Shown piece by piece: positions 20,276 to 29,287 of a stretch of DNA of 64,000 nt. Both the position numbers and the translations under genes were made by a program. The DNA comes from an uncultured Pseudoflavonifractor sp. Lineage in GTDB: Bacteria > Bacillota > Clostridia > Oscillospirales > Oscillospiraceae. The stretch spans positions 1 through 64,000 of the forward strand of contig CAJFTA010000006.1 of the NCBI GenBank assembly GCA_904419835.1, in the 5' to 3' direction. Below the pieces are notes generated by a model, which saw only the letters and a list, made by a program, of their open reading frames with translations, was not told where the DNA came from and did not search any database. Position 1 is the first letter of the stretch. Each line of letters opens with the position of its first letter.

Positions 20276-21388
20276 TTATTCGCCCGCCTTCAGCCGGACG
20301 GGCAGCACCATATAGAGGAAGCTGTCTCCCCCGTCGTCGGGCAGGATGACGCAGGGGGACACGCCGGTGGACAGCTCCAGCCGCACCCGGTCGGCGGGGG
20401 CGGCCTTGAGGGCGTCCATCAGGTACTTGTTGTTGAAGCCGATCTCCAGGCCCCTGCCGTCGCCGGACACGGGACACTCGTCCCGGGCGTCACCGATGGC
20501 GGTCTTGGTGGAGATTTTCAGCAGGTTCTCCTCAAAGACGCAGCGCAGGGGGCTCTTGAGCTTGTCGCTGATGATGAGGGAGACCCGGTCGATGGAGGCC
20601 AGCAGAGCCCGGGTATCCCCCTCGATGTGGATGGGGTTGTTGCGGGGCACGGCCTGGCGGTAGGCCAGGAACTCGCCCTCCAGCCGCCGTGAGACCAGCA
20701 TGGTGTCGCCCACCTTGAACATGACGTGGCGGGCGCCCTGGGTGACGGAGGCGGGCTCGTCCACCTGGGAGCAGATCTTCTCCACCTCGCTGAGGGCCGC
20801 GCCGGGCACCACGAAGGAGAAGGCGGCCTCCCCCTCCTTTTTGTCGATGGGCTCGTGCCGCAGGGCCAGCCGGTACCCGTCCACCGATACCACGGTCAGG
20901 CCGTTTTCATCCACCTCAAAGAGGGAGCCGGTATGGATGGGGCGGCTCTCGTTGTCGCTGACGGCGAAGAGGGTCTGGCCGATCATGGCCTTGAGCCGCT
21001 CCTGGGTGATGACAAAGGAGTTCTGATACTCCACGGTGGGCAGCTCGGGGAACTCCTCCGGATCGGTGCCCAGGATATTGAACTCGCTCATGCCGCACTT
21101 GATGTTCACCATATAGTTCTCAGCGGTGAAGATGACGGTGTCGTCGGGCAGCTTGCGGACGATCTCGCCGAAGAGCCGGGCGGAGAGCACCAGGGAGCCC
21201 TGGCTCTGAATGTCGGCGGGCACAATGGTGCGGATGCCGGTCTCCAGGTTATAGCCGGTCAGGCGCAGCTCGCTGCCCGCCTCCAGCAGAATGCCCTCCA
21301 GGGCGGGGATGGAGCTCTTGGGGGAGACGGCCCGGCTGGAGGTGGAGATGGCGGACTGGAGCAGGGCCTTCTCACAGGTGAATTTCAT
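20276..21388 (-). CDS. dnaN: DNA polymerase III sliding clamp (beta)
   Basis: Ring clamp giving processivity to Pol III and a platform for Hda-like and repair proteins. 370 residues; three clamp domains; begins MKFTCEKALLQSAISTSSRA and ends with the usual VLPVRLKAGE. RBS GGAGG nine bases before the ATG. 337 bp separate it from dnaA; this gap carries DnaA boxes. Confidence 0.98.
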   Translation of the reverse strand: MKFTCEKALLQSAISTSSRAVSPKSSIPALEGILLEAGSELRLTGYNLETGIRTIVPADIQSQGSLVLSARLFGEIVRKLPDDTVIFTAENYMVNIKCGMSEFNILGTDPEEFPELPTVEYQNSFVITQERLKAMIGQTLFAVSDNESRPIHTGSLFEVDENGLTVVSVDGYRLALRHEPIDKKEGEAAFSFVVPGAALSEVEKICSQVDEPASVTQGARHVMFKVGDTMLVSRRLEGEFLAYRQAVPRNNPIHIEGDTRALLASIDRVSLIISDKLKSPLRCVFEENLLKISTKTAIGDARDECPVSGDGRGLEIGFNNKYLMDALKAAPADRVRLELSTGVSPCVILPDDGGDSFLYMVLPVRLKAGE

Positions 21389-21474
21389 GGGATGGAACCT
21401 CCGTTTCCGTCTCTCCTCTCGGCGCGATCAGGAGAGGAGAGGCTATATAGATTCGTAGTAACCGTAGTAGGGAA

Positions 21475-21614
21475 TGTGGATGTGGAAAAACGGCGGGAGC
21501 CTTAGGGCCGGAGGGCTTTGGCTGTCCACAGGGGGTGTGGAGAAAATCTGCGGCTTTCCACAGGGCGCGGGGAGAAGAAAAGTTGTCCACATCAGGCTTT
21601 TCCACATGTCCACA
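21475..21614. other. oriC: cluster of DnaA boxes between dnaA and dnaN
   Basis: Boxes close to TTATCCACA: TGTGGATGT (21475), TGTGGAAAA (21481-21489), CTGTCCACA (21522-21530), CTTTCCACA (21554-21562), TTGTCCACA (21583-21591), TTTTCCACA (21598-21606), ATGTCCACA (21606-21614). None is a perfect TTATCCACA; most have one or two changes. TTGATAAATC follows at 21620. The 21389-21725 gap holds no gene. Confidence 0.85.
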
Positions 21615-21725
21615 GAATGTTGATAAATCTGATTGCCCGCTGTAATCGGATGGATGCAGGAAATCCTGCATCAGAGGGTGTGATGGGCCAGGCCCTTTCC
21701 GCAGCGCAAAAAGGGCCCCGGGGGC

Positions 21726-23048
21726 TTATTCGTACCGGGCGTTGATGTTGGTGTTCAGGTCCTTGATGATCTCGGCCACCTCGGCGTTGGACTTCATCAG
21801 GTTCTCAATGCGCTCGATGGAGTGCATGACGGTGGTGTGGTCCCGGCCGTCGAACTCCTTGCCGATCTCCTTCAGGGACAGGGAGGTCATGCGCCGGATG
21901 AGGTACATGGCCATCTGCCGGGCCAGAGCGGTGTCCTTGGTGCGGCCCTGGCCCCGGAGGGCGTCGTTGTCGATGTTGTAGAATTTGCAGACCTCTTCGA
22001 TGATCACGTCGGCGGAGGGGAGAAACTCGGCCTTCTCCTTGAACATGTCCTGGACGGCCCGGGTGACGGTCTTTACGTCCACGCTCTCGCCCATCAGCTC
22101 CTGGAAGGCCAGAATCTTGTTGACGGTGCCCTCGATCTGGCGGACGTTGGAGGTGATGTTGTCGGCGATGTATTTGAGCACGGGCTCGGGCAGATTCATG
22201 CCCCGGCGGATGGCCTTGTTCTTGATGATGGCCACCCGGGTTTCGTAGTCGGGGGGCTTGATGTCCACGGGCAGGCCCCACTCGAACCGGGTTTTCAGCC
22301 GGTCGTCCAGCCGCAGCATCTCCTTGGGGGGGCGGTCGGCGGTAAAGACGATCTGGCGCCCGGCCTCGTAGAGGGTGTTGAAGGTGTGGAACATCTCCTC
22401 CTGGGAGCTCTCCCGGCCGGCGATGAACTGCACGTCGTCCATGAGGAACACGTCGGCAGAGCGGAATTTCTCCCGGAACTCCTGGTTGCGGCCCTCCCGG
22501 ATGGCCTGGATCAGCTCGTTGGTGAAGGCGTCGCCCTTGATGTACACCACCCGGAAGTCGGGGCGGGTGGCGTGGATCTTGTGGGCGATGGCGTAGAGCA
22601 GGTGGGTCTTGCCCAGGCCGGACTCGCCGTAGATGAACAGCGGGTTGTAGCTCTTGCCGGGGTTGTCGGCCACGGCCAGGGCGGCGGCGTGGGCGAATTT
22701 GTTGGAGGAGCCCACCACGAAGCGCTCAAAGGTATAGTCCTCGGTGCCGGGGAGGAAGGTGCTGTCCACGGGCTTGGCGGCCTCGGTGAAGTGGTCCAGC
22801 TCCCCTTCGCCCAGGACCTCCACCTGGAAGTCGGCGGCAAAGAGCTCGTGAAGGGCCTTCTGGATATTGGGGACATAGCGCTTGCGGATGATGTCCCGCT
22901 TGAAGTTGGTGGGCGAGTGGATGACGAAGCGGTCCTCCTCCAGGGCCACGGCGGTGCAGTCGTCAAACCAGGTGTTGATCGCCGTGGCGGTCATGTCCGC
23001 TTCCATGAGGGAGAGAACCTTGGCCCATATGTCGGCCGGTGAATTCAC
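21726..23048 (-). CDS. dnaA: Chromosomal replication initiator DnaA
   Basis: Binds DnaA boxes and melts the origin. 440 residues: domain I (IWAKVLSLMEADMTATAINT), AAA+ core (NPLFIYGESGLGKTHLLYAI, FLMDDVQFIAGRE, arginine finger region TRFEWGLPVDI), and C-terminal helix-turn-helix signature KEIGKEFDGRDHTTVMHSIE. Start is GTG (23046-23048) giving MNSPADIWAKV, eight bases after GGGGG. The open frame reaches 23096, but that lies upstream of the -10 box at 23087-23092 and cannot be transcribed from this promoter. Confidence 0.97.
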   Translation of the reverse strand: MNSPADIWAKVLSLMEADMTATAINTWFDDCTAVALEEDRFVIHSPTNFKRDIIRKRYVPNIQKALHELFAADFQVEVLGEGELDHFTEAAKPVDSTFLPGTEDYTFERFVVGSSNKFAHAAALAVADNPGKSYNPLFIYGESGLGKTHLLYAIAHKIHATRPDFRVVYIKGDAFTNELIQAIREGRNQEFREKFRSADVFLMDDVQFIAGRESSQEEMFHTFNTLYEAGRQIVFTADRPPKEMLRLDDRLKTRFEWGLPVDIKPPDYETRVAIIKNKAIRRGMNLPEPVLKYIADNITSNVRQIEGTVNKILAFQELMGESVDVKTVTRAVQDMFKEKAEFLPSADVIIEEVCKFYNIDNDALRGQGRTKDTALARQMAMYLIRRMTSLSLKEIGKEFDGRDHTTVMHSIERIENLMKSNAEVAEIIKDLNTNINARYE

Positions 23049-23086
23049 GGGTGAAACCCCCTTTTGCAAAAAAATGCGTCTCTTTG

Positions 23087-23115
23087 AGTATACCAAAAAA
23101 ATACCTCCCTAGCAA
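23087..23115 (-). promoter_or_regulatory. dnaA promoter
   Basis: TTGCTA (23110-23115), 17-bp spacer, TATACT (23087-23092) on the minus strand; start point near 23080, leader about 32 nt. Confidence 0.75.
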
Positions 23116-23232
23116 TGTTTTTTGCGCCTACACATCTTAAAAGAAATAAGTGGGTTTGTGGTATCTCTCTGTACACCCACAAGATATAGTGGGATGGAGA
23201 AAATTTTCTTGTTTTTCTTCCAAAAATAGTAG
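23116..23232. other. AT-rich dnaA-rpmH spacer
   Basis: AT-rich DNA between the divergent dnaA and rpmH promoters; it contains a palindrome around CCCACAAGATATAGTGGG but no recognisable DnaA box. It may serve as an upstream part of the origin, as in bipartite Bacillus origins; the sequence alone does not show this. Confidence 0.4.
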
Positions 23233-23262
23233 TTGACAGGGGATTTTGTTTTCGGTTATAAT
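23233..23262 (+). promoter_or_regulatory. rpmH promoter
   Basis: Consensus TTGACA (23233-23238), 18-bp spacer, TATAAT (23257-23262). Start near 23270, leader about 125 nt. Confidence 0.88.
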
Positions 23263-23392
23263 ACCCAGTGCGCTATTATACCCGGTTTTGGGGTGTAAAG
23301 GCATGGCAATTGACGACCGCGGCCGGGCAAATTTCCGGCCGTTGTGGAGGGCGGCTCCGGCCGCTTTTTAAACGAACAGGAGGTGTAACACG

Positions 23393-23527
23393 ATGGTTCG
23401 TACCTATCAGCCCAAGAAGCGCCAGCGTTCCAAGGAGCACGGATTCCGCAAGCGTATGCGTACCGCCAACGGCCGCAAGGTCCTGGCCCGCCGCCGTGCG
23501 AAGGGCCGCGCCCGCCTGACCCACTAA
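23393..23527 (+). CDS. rpmH: 50S ribosomal protein L34
   Basis: 44 residues, starting [20 protein letters not shown] and ending [12 protein letters not shown]: the L34 signature, very basic. RBS AGGAGG nine bases before the ATG. First gene of the plus-strand origin operon; divergent from dnaA as in most Firmicutes. Confidence 0.98.
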   Translation: MVRTYQPKKRQRSKEHGFRKRMRTANGRKVLARRRAKGRARLTH

Positions 23528-23688
23528 GGTGAAGGCACACAAGGAAATAGGGCTTTATTGAGGGGCGGAGGAGCTTAATCCTTCCGCCCCTGCGCAGCAT
23601 ACGGACAAATTGGCCCTGTTTTCCCTATTTTCCCGGCGGGGAGGGAGTACTCCCTCCCCAAAACCCGTCTCTTAAAGGAAGGCGCAGC

Positions 23689-24036
23689 ATGGATCACACG
23701 GTCTCTCTCAAACTCAATCACGAATTCCGGCGGCTCTACGCCAAGGGAAAGAGCGCCGTGAACCCCTGCATGGCGGTGTACTGCCGGAAGAACCGGCTGG
23801 GCTACAACCGGCTGGGCTTCACCACCGGCACCAAGCTGGGCAAGGCGGTGGTGCGCAACCGTGTCCGCCGCCGGCTGCGGGAGGTATACCGCACCAACGA
23901 GGACAAGATCCGCCCGGGGTACGACATTGTGGTGGTGGCCCGGGTCCGGGCCTGCCACAGCCGGTACGCCGAGCTGCAGCGGCAGTTCCTCCGCACGGCG
24001 GACAAGCTGGGCCTTCTGGAGGGAAGCGGAACATGA
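23689..24036 (+). CDS. rnpA: Ribonuclease P protein component
   Basis: Protein cofactor of RNase P, which matures tRNA 5' ends. 115 residues with the RNR signature [30 protein letters not shown]. The 161-bp gap after rpmH carries two stem-loops (GGGGCGGA/TCCGCCCC type and GGGGAGGGAGTACTCCCTCC) that may tune the ratio of rpmH to rnpA. Overlaps yidD by four bases. Confidence 0.96.
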   Translation: MDHTVSLKLNHEFRRLYAKGKSAVNPCMAVYCRKNRLGYNRLGFTTGTKLGKAVVRNRVRRRLREVYRTNEDKIRPGYDIVVVARVRACHSRYAELQRQFLRTADKLGLLEGSGT

Positions 24037-24251
24037 AGGGGCTGCTGCTGCGGATGATCCGGTTCTACCGGCGCAGCATCTCCCCTCTGCGGCCCCCCTG
24101 CTGCCGGTTTATCCCCACCTGCTCGGAGTACGCTCTGGAGGCGGTGGAGAAGTACGGCGCGGTCAAGGGCGGGCTGCTGGCCCTGCGGCGGCTGCTGCGG
24201 TGCCACCCATTTCACCGGCAGAAGTCCATTGAGTACGACCCGGTCCCATGA
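24033..24251 (+). CDS. yidD: Membrane protein insertion efficiency factor YidD
   Basis: 72 residues. Conserved core [33 protein letters not shown] and LLRCHPFH. Helps YidC-dependent insertion. The ATG lies in the rnpA stop (ATGA). Confidence 0.95.
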   Translation: MKGLLLRMIRFYRRSISPLRPPCCRFIPTCSEYALEAVEKYGAVKGGLLALRRLLRCHPFHRQKSIEYDPVP

Positions 24252-24348
24252 GGCGGTCCGTCCGCCCCGGCGCCGGGCCGCCCTTTTGGCGTCCTGACGG
24301 AGAAAATCCCCCGCTTCAGCCCCGAAAATTCACTTTGGAGGCCATTCA

Positions 24349-25770
24349 ATGCAAGGAATTCAGCTTCTCCTGACCCCTTTTGTATGGGTCCTGATGCTCT
24401 TTTACGAGCTCTTTGACAACTACGGCGTGGCCCTGATTCTCTTCGCCGTGCTGGTCAAGGTCATTTTGTTCCCCCTGTCCATCAAGGCCAAGCGGTCCAT
24501 GATCCAGATGAACATGCTCAACGGCCAGATGCAAAAGCTCCAGAAAATGTACGGCAATAACCGGGACAAGTACAATCTGGAGGTTCAGAAGCTCTACGAG
24601 AGGGAAAAGGTCAACCCCATGGGCGGCTGCCTTTGGAGCATGCTGCCCGTGCTTATCCTCTTCCCCCTGTACGCCATTATCCGCCAGCCCCTGACCTACC
24701 TGATGAACCTGACCCCCGACGTCATCGCTGAGGTGGCCCAGGTGGTCAACTGGAGCACCGAGGCGGTGGCCCAGGGCTGGATCCGGGAGGCCGCCGACTT
24801 CGTCAACACCGGCTACAACCAGCTGTACCTGGCGTCTCTCATCACCCCGGACAACATCAGCGCCGTCCAGGCCGTGGCCGAGGGCGCACGGGTTATCAAC
24901 TTTAACTTCCTGGGCCTGAACCTGGCCCAGATGCCCCAGTGGGAGTTCTGGACCTGGGATGTGGTGGACTGGGCCCACATCGGATTGTTCCTCATGCCCA
25001 TTGTGTCCGCCGGATCCGGCCTGCTGTTCTCTCTGATTATGATGAAGACCAACGCGGTCAACAAGCAGAGCCAGAACGCCGCCGCCAACTCCACCAATAA
25101 GACCATGCTCATCATCTCCCCCCTCATGTCCCTGTGGATCGGCTTTGCCATGCCGGCGGGCCTGTCGGTGTACTGGATCAGCCAGAACGTGCTGTCCATG
25201 CTCCAGGAGTTCCTGGCCGGCAAGATCCTGAAAAAGGACTATGAAAAGGCCGCCGTCGAGGCCGCCCGCCGGGAGGCCGAGGAGAAAGAGGAGGAGAAGC
25301 ACCGCCGGGAGGAGGAGCGGGCCGAGCGCACCCGCCGCATCGAGGAGGCCAAGCACAACAAGGGCAAGAAGAAGGGCCCCAAGGCCAAGGATGCGGATGA
25401 GAACAAGATTCCCGCCTCTGTCCGTGAGGCCAGCCGGGTGGGCATCCGGGCCTATGCCCGGGGCCGGGCCTACGACCCCTACCGCTTCAGCCCCGACGGC
25501 CCCACCCCCTACCATGAGCTGGACGGCGCTGTGACCGAGAATGCGGAGGACAAGAAGCTGGAGCGCAAGTCCGAGCGCCGGGAGGAGGCCGCCCTGGAGG
25601 AGGCCGCCGACCAGATGATCGTGGACGAGCTGAAGGCGGAGCAGGCCGTTCAGGTCCCCACCGAGGCCCCTGCCGGGGACGCCGGCACCACCCAGGCCCC
25701 CGGCTTTGAGACTCCCCGCTATGACGCCCCCGACTACGACGCTTCCGCCGAGGACGGAAAGCAGTCCTGA
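24349..25770 (+). CDS. yidC: Membrane protein insertase YidC/Oxa1
   Basis: Inserts and folds membrane proteins with or without SecYEG. 473 residues, longer than Bacillus SpoIIIJ (about 260). The N-terminal half has the Oxa1 core: two early helices, hydrophilic loop KAKRSMIQMNMLNGQMQKLQ, then VNPMGGCLWSMLPVLILFPL, later helices around 205-225 and 250-275. No lipobox. From about residue 300 a long charged tail follows, first a Glu/Arg/Lys coiled coil, then a linker rich in Ala, Glu and Pro. The tail may bind ribosomes, as basic YidC tails do elsewhere; here inferred. Confidence 0.95.
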   Translation: MQGIQLLLTPFVWVLMLFYELFDNYGVALILFAVLVKVILFPLSIKAKRSMIQMNMLNGQMQKLQKMYGNNRDKYNLEVQKLYEREKVNPMGGCLWSMLPVLILFPLYAIIRQPLTYLMNLTPDVIAEVAQVVNWSTEAVAQGWIREAADFVNTGYNQLYLASLITPDNISAVQAVAEGARVINFNFLGLNLAQMPQWEFWTWDVVDWAHIGLFLMPIVSAGSGLLFSLIMMKTNAVNKQSQNAAANSTNKTMLIISPLMSLWIGFAMPAGLSVYWISQNVLSMLQEFLAGKILKKDYEKAAVEAARREAEEKEEEKHRREEERAERTRRIEEAKHNKGKKKGPKAKDADENKIPASVREASRVGIRAYARGRAYDPYRFSPDGPTPYHELDGAVTENAEDKKLERKSERREEAALEEAADQMIVDELKAEQAVQVPTEAPAGDAGTTQAPGFETPRYDAPDYDASAEDGKQS

Positions 25771-25802
25771 TACTTTTCCTCGAAAAGGAGAGAAAACAGC
25801 CC

Positions 25803-26609
25803 ATGCTGAAATATATTGAGAGCACCGGCCGCACTGAGGAGGCCGCCATCGAGGCCGCCCTTCAGAAGCTGGGAATGGACCGGGACGACGTATCCGTGGA
25901 GGTGCTGGAGCGGGCCAAGACCGGCTTTCTGGGCATCGGCGCCTGCCCGGCCAAGGTGAAGGTGACCTACGAGGCCCCCGACGAAGAGCCTGCGGAGGAG
26001 GAGAGGCCTGCTCAGCCCGCTCCGGCCGCCCCTGTGGCGAAGGAAACGCTCAAGGCGGTCCATGAGGCGCCCGCCGCCCCTGCCGCGGAGGAGAAGGCCC
26101 CCGCAGCGGACAAGCCCGCCCCCGCCCCTGTGGGGGATGACGAGCGCGCCCAGCGCATCCACGCCTTCCTCACCGGCCTGCTGGCCCACATGGGGTCGGA
26201 CGCCGTCCCCTCCATCACCCTGGGTGAGGAGAACACCTACGAGGTGGAGCTGCTGGGCGAGCACCTGGGCGGCCTTATCGGCCGCCGGGGTGAGACCCTG
26301 GACGCCATCCAGCAGCTGACCAATTACGCCGTGAACCACGGCCAGTCCCACCGGGTCCGGGTCCACGTGGACGCCGAGGGCTACCGGGCCAAGCGGGAGG
26401 AGAGCCTGACCCGCCTGGCTCAGAAGGTGGCGGGCAAGGTAGTCAAGTACCGCAGGAATGTGACCCTGGAGCCCATGAACGCCTATGAGCGCCATGTCAT
26501 CCACACCGCCCTCCAGGACTACCCCGACGTGACCACCTACTCCACCGGTACCGAGCCCAACCGCCGCACCGTGGTGGCCTACAGCCGGGGCGAGCACCGG
26601 GGCGCGTAA
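25803..26609 (+). CDS. khpB: RNA-binding protein KhpB (Jag/EloR)
   Basis: 268 residues: Jag-N domain (about 1-55, RAKTGFLGIGACPAKVKV), an Ala/Pro/Glu-rich linker, a KH domain with GLIGRRGETLDAIQ, and a C-terminal R3H domain (PMNAYERHVIHTALQDYP). In other Firmicutes KhpB with KhpA binds many RNAs and controls cell elongation and sporulation. RBS AAAAGGAG. Neither mnmE nor mnmG, the usual next genes, follows. Confidence 0.95.
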   Translation: MLKYIESTGRTEEAAIEAALQKLGMDRDDVSVEVLERAKTGFLGIGACPAKVKVTYEAPDEEPAEEERPAQPAPAAPVAKETLKAVHEAPAAPAAEEKAPAADKPAPAPVGDDERAQRIHAFLTGLLAHMGSDAVPSITLGEENTYEVELLGEHLGGLIGRRGETLDAIQQLTNYAVNHGQSHRVRVHVDAEGYRAKREESLTRLAQKVAGKVVKYRRNVTLEPMNAYERHVIHTALQDYPDVTTYSTGTEPNRRTVVAYSRGEHRGA

Positions 26610-26627
26610 TTTCATACAGAACACGGA

Positions 26628-26654
26628 GACGCGGGGGACAGGAGTCCCCCGCGT
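26628..26654. terminator. khpB terminator stem, first copy without T-tract
   Basis: ACGCGGGGGAC/GTCCCCCGCGT stem, identical over 27 bp to 26827-26853. Only the second copy is followed by TTTTTT. The element at 26654-26828 separates the two, as if it had split a single terminator. Confidence 0.7.
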
Positions 26655-26828
26655 CAGTCTGTCGAAAAAGTGGCTTCCGCCACTTTTTCGAAGGAGCTTC
26701 ATGAAATTTTCACCTCGATTTCTGATGAAATTGTCGGCAAAAATTTCATGAGTTCATTTGATTCCGTCATCTGCGGATGACGGAACTCTGCGAGGCTTCC
26801 CCTTCTGGGAGGTTTTTCGACACGCTGA
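26654..26828. mobile_element. MITE-like element with 16-bp inverted ends
   Basis: 175 bp bounded by TCAGTCTGTCGAAAAA and TTTTTCGACACGCTGA (14 of 16 pair). Inside: CGAAAAAGTGGC/GCCACTTTTTCG, CATGAAATT/AATTTCATG and TTCCGTCATC/GATGACGGAA stems. No open frame worth naming. Flanked by a 27-bp direct duplication of the terminator stem (period 199 bp). Its right end equals that of the F elements at 101-116 and, with changes, 4896-4910. Confidence 0.65.
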
Positions 26829-26859
26829 CGCGGGGGACAGGAGTCCCCCGCGTTTTTTC
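26827..26859 (+). terminator. Working khpB-operon terminator (second copy)
   Basis: Stem GACGCGGGGGAC/GTCCCCCGCGT followed by TTTTTTCA. Confidence 0.8.
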
Positions 26860-26878
26860 ACATGGAAATATAGAGGGC

Positions 26879-26907
26879 TTGACGTCCGCACCCCGCCCGG
26901 CTATGAT
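26879..26907 (+). promoter_or_regulatory. Promoter of the AIM24-family gene
   Basis: TTGACG (26879-26884), 17-bp spacer, TATGAT (26902-26907). Confidence 0.75.
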
Positions 26908-26988
26908 GGAGGTACAGCCCGCCTCTGCGGGAAGCGGAGCCCGGCGGAGGGAAAGCCGCCGGGGCCAAAACAGAAAGGGGAGCGCGCC

Positions 26989-27759
26989 ATGTACGAGATT
27001 TCCAACTTTCAGAACAACGACGATGTGAAAACCCTGACCTCCATGGGACCCTTTACGGTGATCGAATATCAGCGCGACCTGAGCGTCCTGCCCGGGGACG
27101 CCCAGATGGCCTATTACTGCAACGCCATGAATGTGCGCAAGCGGCAGGTCATCTGCGACCTGAGCAAGGCCAACATCACCCTTCAGGCCGGAGCCATGCA
27201 GTGGATGCTGGGCAATGTAAACGCCACCACCGGCATCAAGGGCGTGGGGGACCTGTTCGGCAAGGCCGTGCGGGGCAGGGTTACCGGCGAGTCGGCCATT
27301 AAGCCGGAGTACACCGGCGACGGCCTGCTGGTGCTGGAGCCCACCTACAAGCATATTGTTCTGCTGGACCTGCGGGAGTGGAACGGCTCGGTGGTGCTGG
27401 ACGACGGCCTGTTCCTGGCCTGCGACTCCAATCTGAAGCACAAGGCGGTCATGCGCTCCAACATCTCCTCTGCGGCAGCGGGCGGCGAGGGGCTGTTCAA
27501 CCTGGGCATCATGGGCGAGGGCGTGCTCTGCCTGGAGTCGGAGTGCCCCAGGGAGGAGATGGTGGAGATCACCCTCCACAACGATGTGCTGAAGATTGAC
27601 GGCAACATGGCCGTGGCCTGGAGCGGCAGCCTGGACTTTACGGTGGAGCGGTCGGGCAAGAGCCTCATCGGTTCGGCGGCCTCCGGCGAGGGACTGGTCA
27701 ATGTGTACCGGGGCAGCGGCAAGGTGCTGATGGCCCCAGTGATCCACGGCTTTGCGTAA
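26989..27759 (+). CDS. AIM24-family (DUF124) protein
   Basis: 256 residues forming the all-beta TRAP-like fold of the AIM24 family: QAGAMQWMLGNV near residue 60, VTGESAIKP, HIVLLDLREWNGSVVLDDGL, then MGEGVLCLESE and LIGSAASGEGLVNVYRGSG. The family is common but its function is unknown. The ATG at 26989 follows AAAGGGGAG; the open frame upstream passes through repeat DNA and the promoter. Monocistronic. Confidence 0.9.
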   Translation: MYEISNFQNNDDVKTLTSMGPFTVIEYQRDLSVLPGDAQMAYYCNAMNVRKRQVICDLSKANITLQAGAMQWMLGNVNATTGIKGVGDLFGKAVRGRVTGESAIKPEYTGDGLLVLEPTYKHIVLLDLREWNGSVVLDDGLFLACDSNLKHKAVMRSNISSAAAGGEGLFNLGIMGEGVLCLESECPREEMVEITLHNDVLKIDGNMAVAWSGSLDFTVERSGKSLIGSAASGEGLVNVYRGSGKVLMAPVIHGFA

Positions 27760-27767
27760 TATCCCTG

Positions 27768-27815
27768 CAAAAACGCGGCGTCTCAAGAACGAGACGCCGC
27801 GTTTCTATCTTTTTT
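27768..27815. terminator. Bidirectional terminator between converging genes
   Basis: AAAAACGCGGCGTCTC/GAGACGCCGCGTTT with T/A tracts on both sides; it separates the plus-strand AIM24 gene from minus-strand ricT. Confidence 0.9.
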
Positions 27816-29199
27816 ATGCCTGGGGCGCGGGGGGATTGCCGCCGCCCTCCCCCTTGGGCCGGGGACGGTACCGGCGGTGGCGGTGCCGGGTGGGCTTTTT
27901 CTCGCCGCCCTCGGCGGCTGGCGCCGGGCTCACTGCCTCGGCGGGCTTGGCCTTGGGCTGCTGGGCCTGCTGCGGGGGGCGCTCCTGACGGGGCCTGTCC
28001 CCCCTGGGCTTCTGCTGGGGCCTGTCCGCCCGCTTCTCCTGGCGGGGCTTGCCCTCGGGCAGGGCCCTGGACTCCTGTCTCTTCTGTTCCCCGCGCCTGG
28101 GCTCCTGCTTTTTCTGGGGCCTGCCCTCCTGGTTCTGGCGGGGGGGCTGCTCGCTCCTGCCCTCGCCGCCCTTGTTCCGGCCGCGGCCGCGGCTCCGGCC
28201 GGACTTGGCCCCCTCCGCCTGCTTCTCCTCTCCGGTTTGCACAGAGGCGGTGAGTCCCAGGCCGGTGAGGGCGGTGCCCAGGCTGCTGCGCAGCTTCTCC
28301 TCCGGGTCCTCGGGGGGCGGCGTCACCTTGCGCAGCTTGGCCAGCTCCTCGGGCGGCGGGGCCACGTACCCCTCCGGCCGCTTGCCCTTGCCGTTGCGCA
28401 CCACGCAGATCTCGCAGTTGTGGAAGCAGCGGGGGGACTCGGGCGCGTCGTCCAGCCGGACCTTCACCGTCTCCCGCAGCAGGTTTACCTGGGACACGGT
28501 GCCCACGCCCTCGGGCGTCTCCACAAAGCTCTCGTTCTTGGGCATCCGCTTCACCGCGTCCTCATAGGCGTCCTGCTCGTACTTCAGGCAGCACATGAGC
28601 CGCCCGCAGGTGCCCGAGATTTTTGTGGGGTTGAGGGACAGGCTCTGGGTCTTGGCCATCTTGATGGACACGGGCTGGAAGTCGTCCAGGAAGGAGGCGC
28701 AGCAGAAGGGACGGCCGCAGATGCCCAGGCCGCCCAGCATTTTGGCCTCGTCCCGGACGCCGATCTGCCGCAGCTCAATGCGGGTGTGGAACACGCCGGC
28801 CAGGTCCTTCACCAGGGCGCGGAAGTCCACCCGCCCCTCGCTGGTGAAGAAGAAGAGAATTTTATTTCCCTCGAAGTTGTACTCCACCTCCACCAGCTTC
28901 ATGTCCAGCCCGTGATCGGCGATCTTCTCCTGGCAGATCTGGAAGGCCTTCTTCTCCTTTTCCCGGTTGCGGGCCACGGTGTCCAGATCTTTTTCGGTGG
29001 CGATGCGCACCAGGGGGCGGAGGGGGGCCACCACGCTCTCGTCCTCCACCATGGTGTTGCCCTTGACGCACTCGCCGTACTCAATGCCCCGGGAGGTCTC
29101 GATGATGACGCCCTGTCCGGCCCGGACCTGGGTGCCCCTGGGGTCGAAGTAGTACTCCTTACCTCCGCTCTTGAAGCGGACGCTGATGATTTCGGTCAT
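27814..29199 (-). CDS. ricT: RicT (YaaT), PSP1-domain protein
   Basis: With RicA and RicF forms the Fe-S containing Y-complex that steers RNase Y and affects sporulation and competence in Bacillus. The PSP1 domain covers residues 1-275. Cysteines in GGLGICGRPFCCASF and SGTCGRLMCCLKYE are the conserved set. A 160-residue tail rich in Lys, Arg, Gln and Pro has no counterpart in Bacillus YaaT (about 275 residues) and looks RNA binding, like the tail of the helicase at 264-2192. RBS GGAGG. Downstream of holB, as in the Bacillus yaaQ-yaaR-holB-yaaT group. Confidence 0.93.
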   Translation of the reverse strand: MTEIISVRFKSGGKEYYFDPRGTQVRAGQGVIIETSRGIEYGECVKGNTMVEDESVVAPLRPLVRIATEKDLDTVARNREKEKKAFQICQEKIADHGLDMKLVEVEYNFEGNKILFFFTSEGRVDFRALVKDLAGVFHTRIELRQIGVRDEAKMLGGLGICGRPFCCASFLDDFQPVSIKMAKTQSLSLNPTKISGTCGRLMCCLKYEQDAYEDAVKRMPKNESFVETPEGVGTVSQVNLLRETVKVRLDDAPESPRCFHNCEICVVRNGKGKRPEGYVAPPPEELAKLRKVTPPPEDPEEKLRSSLGTALTGLGLTASVQTGEEKQAEGAKSGRSRGRGRNKGGEGRSEQPPRQNQEGRPQKKQEPRRGEQKRQESRALPEGKPRQEKRADRPQQKPRGDRPRQERPPQQAQQPKAKPAEAVSPAPAAEGGEKKPTRHRHRRYRPRPKGEGGGNPPAPQA

Positions 29200-29287
29200 A
29201 GGTACCTCCAGCGCCCACCTGGGCGCACGTTCAGAATAAGCCTTCCCCCTGGGGGGAAAGCGGTCCGCAGGGCCGGATGATGGGAAA

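Noticed and set aside
23049..23096. Upstream start for dnaA
   Set aside because: It lies on or upstream of the -10 box (23087-23092), so it would not be in the transcript.
23116..23232. DnaA boxes upstream of dnaA
   Set aside because: No close match to TTATCCACA in this AT-rich spacer; the boxes are on the dnaN side.
26654..26669. TGTCGAA in the element ends as a Spo0A box
   Set aside because: The heptamer matches the 0A-box core but occurs as part of inverted element ends beside terminators, not at a promoter; no support for regulation.
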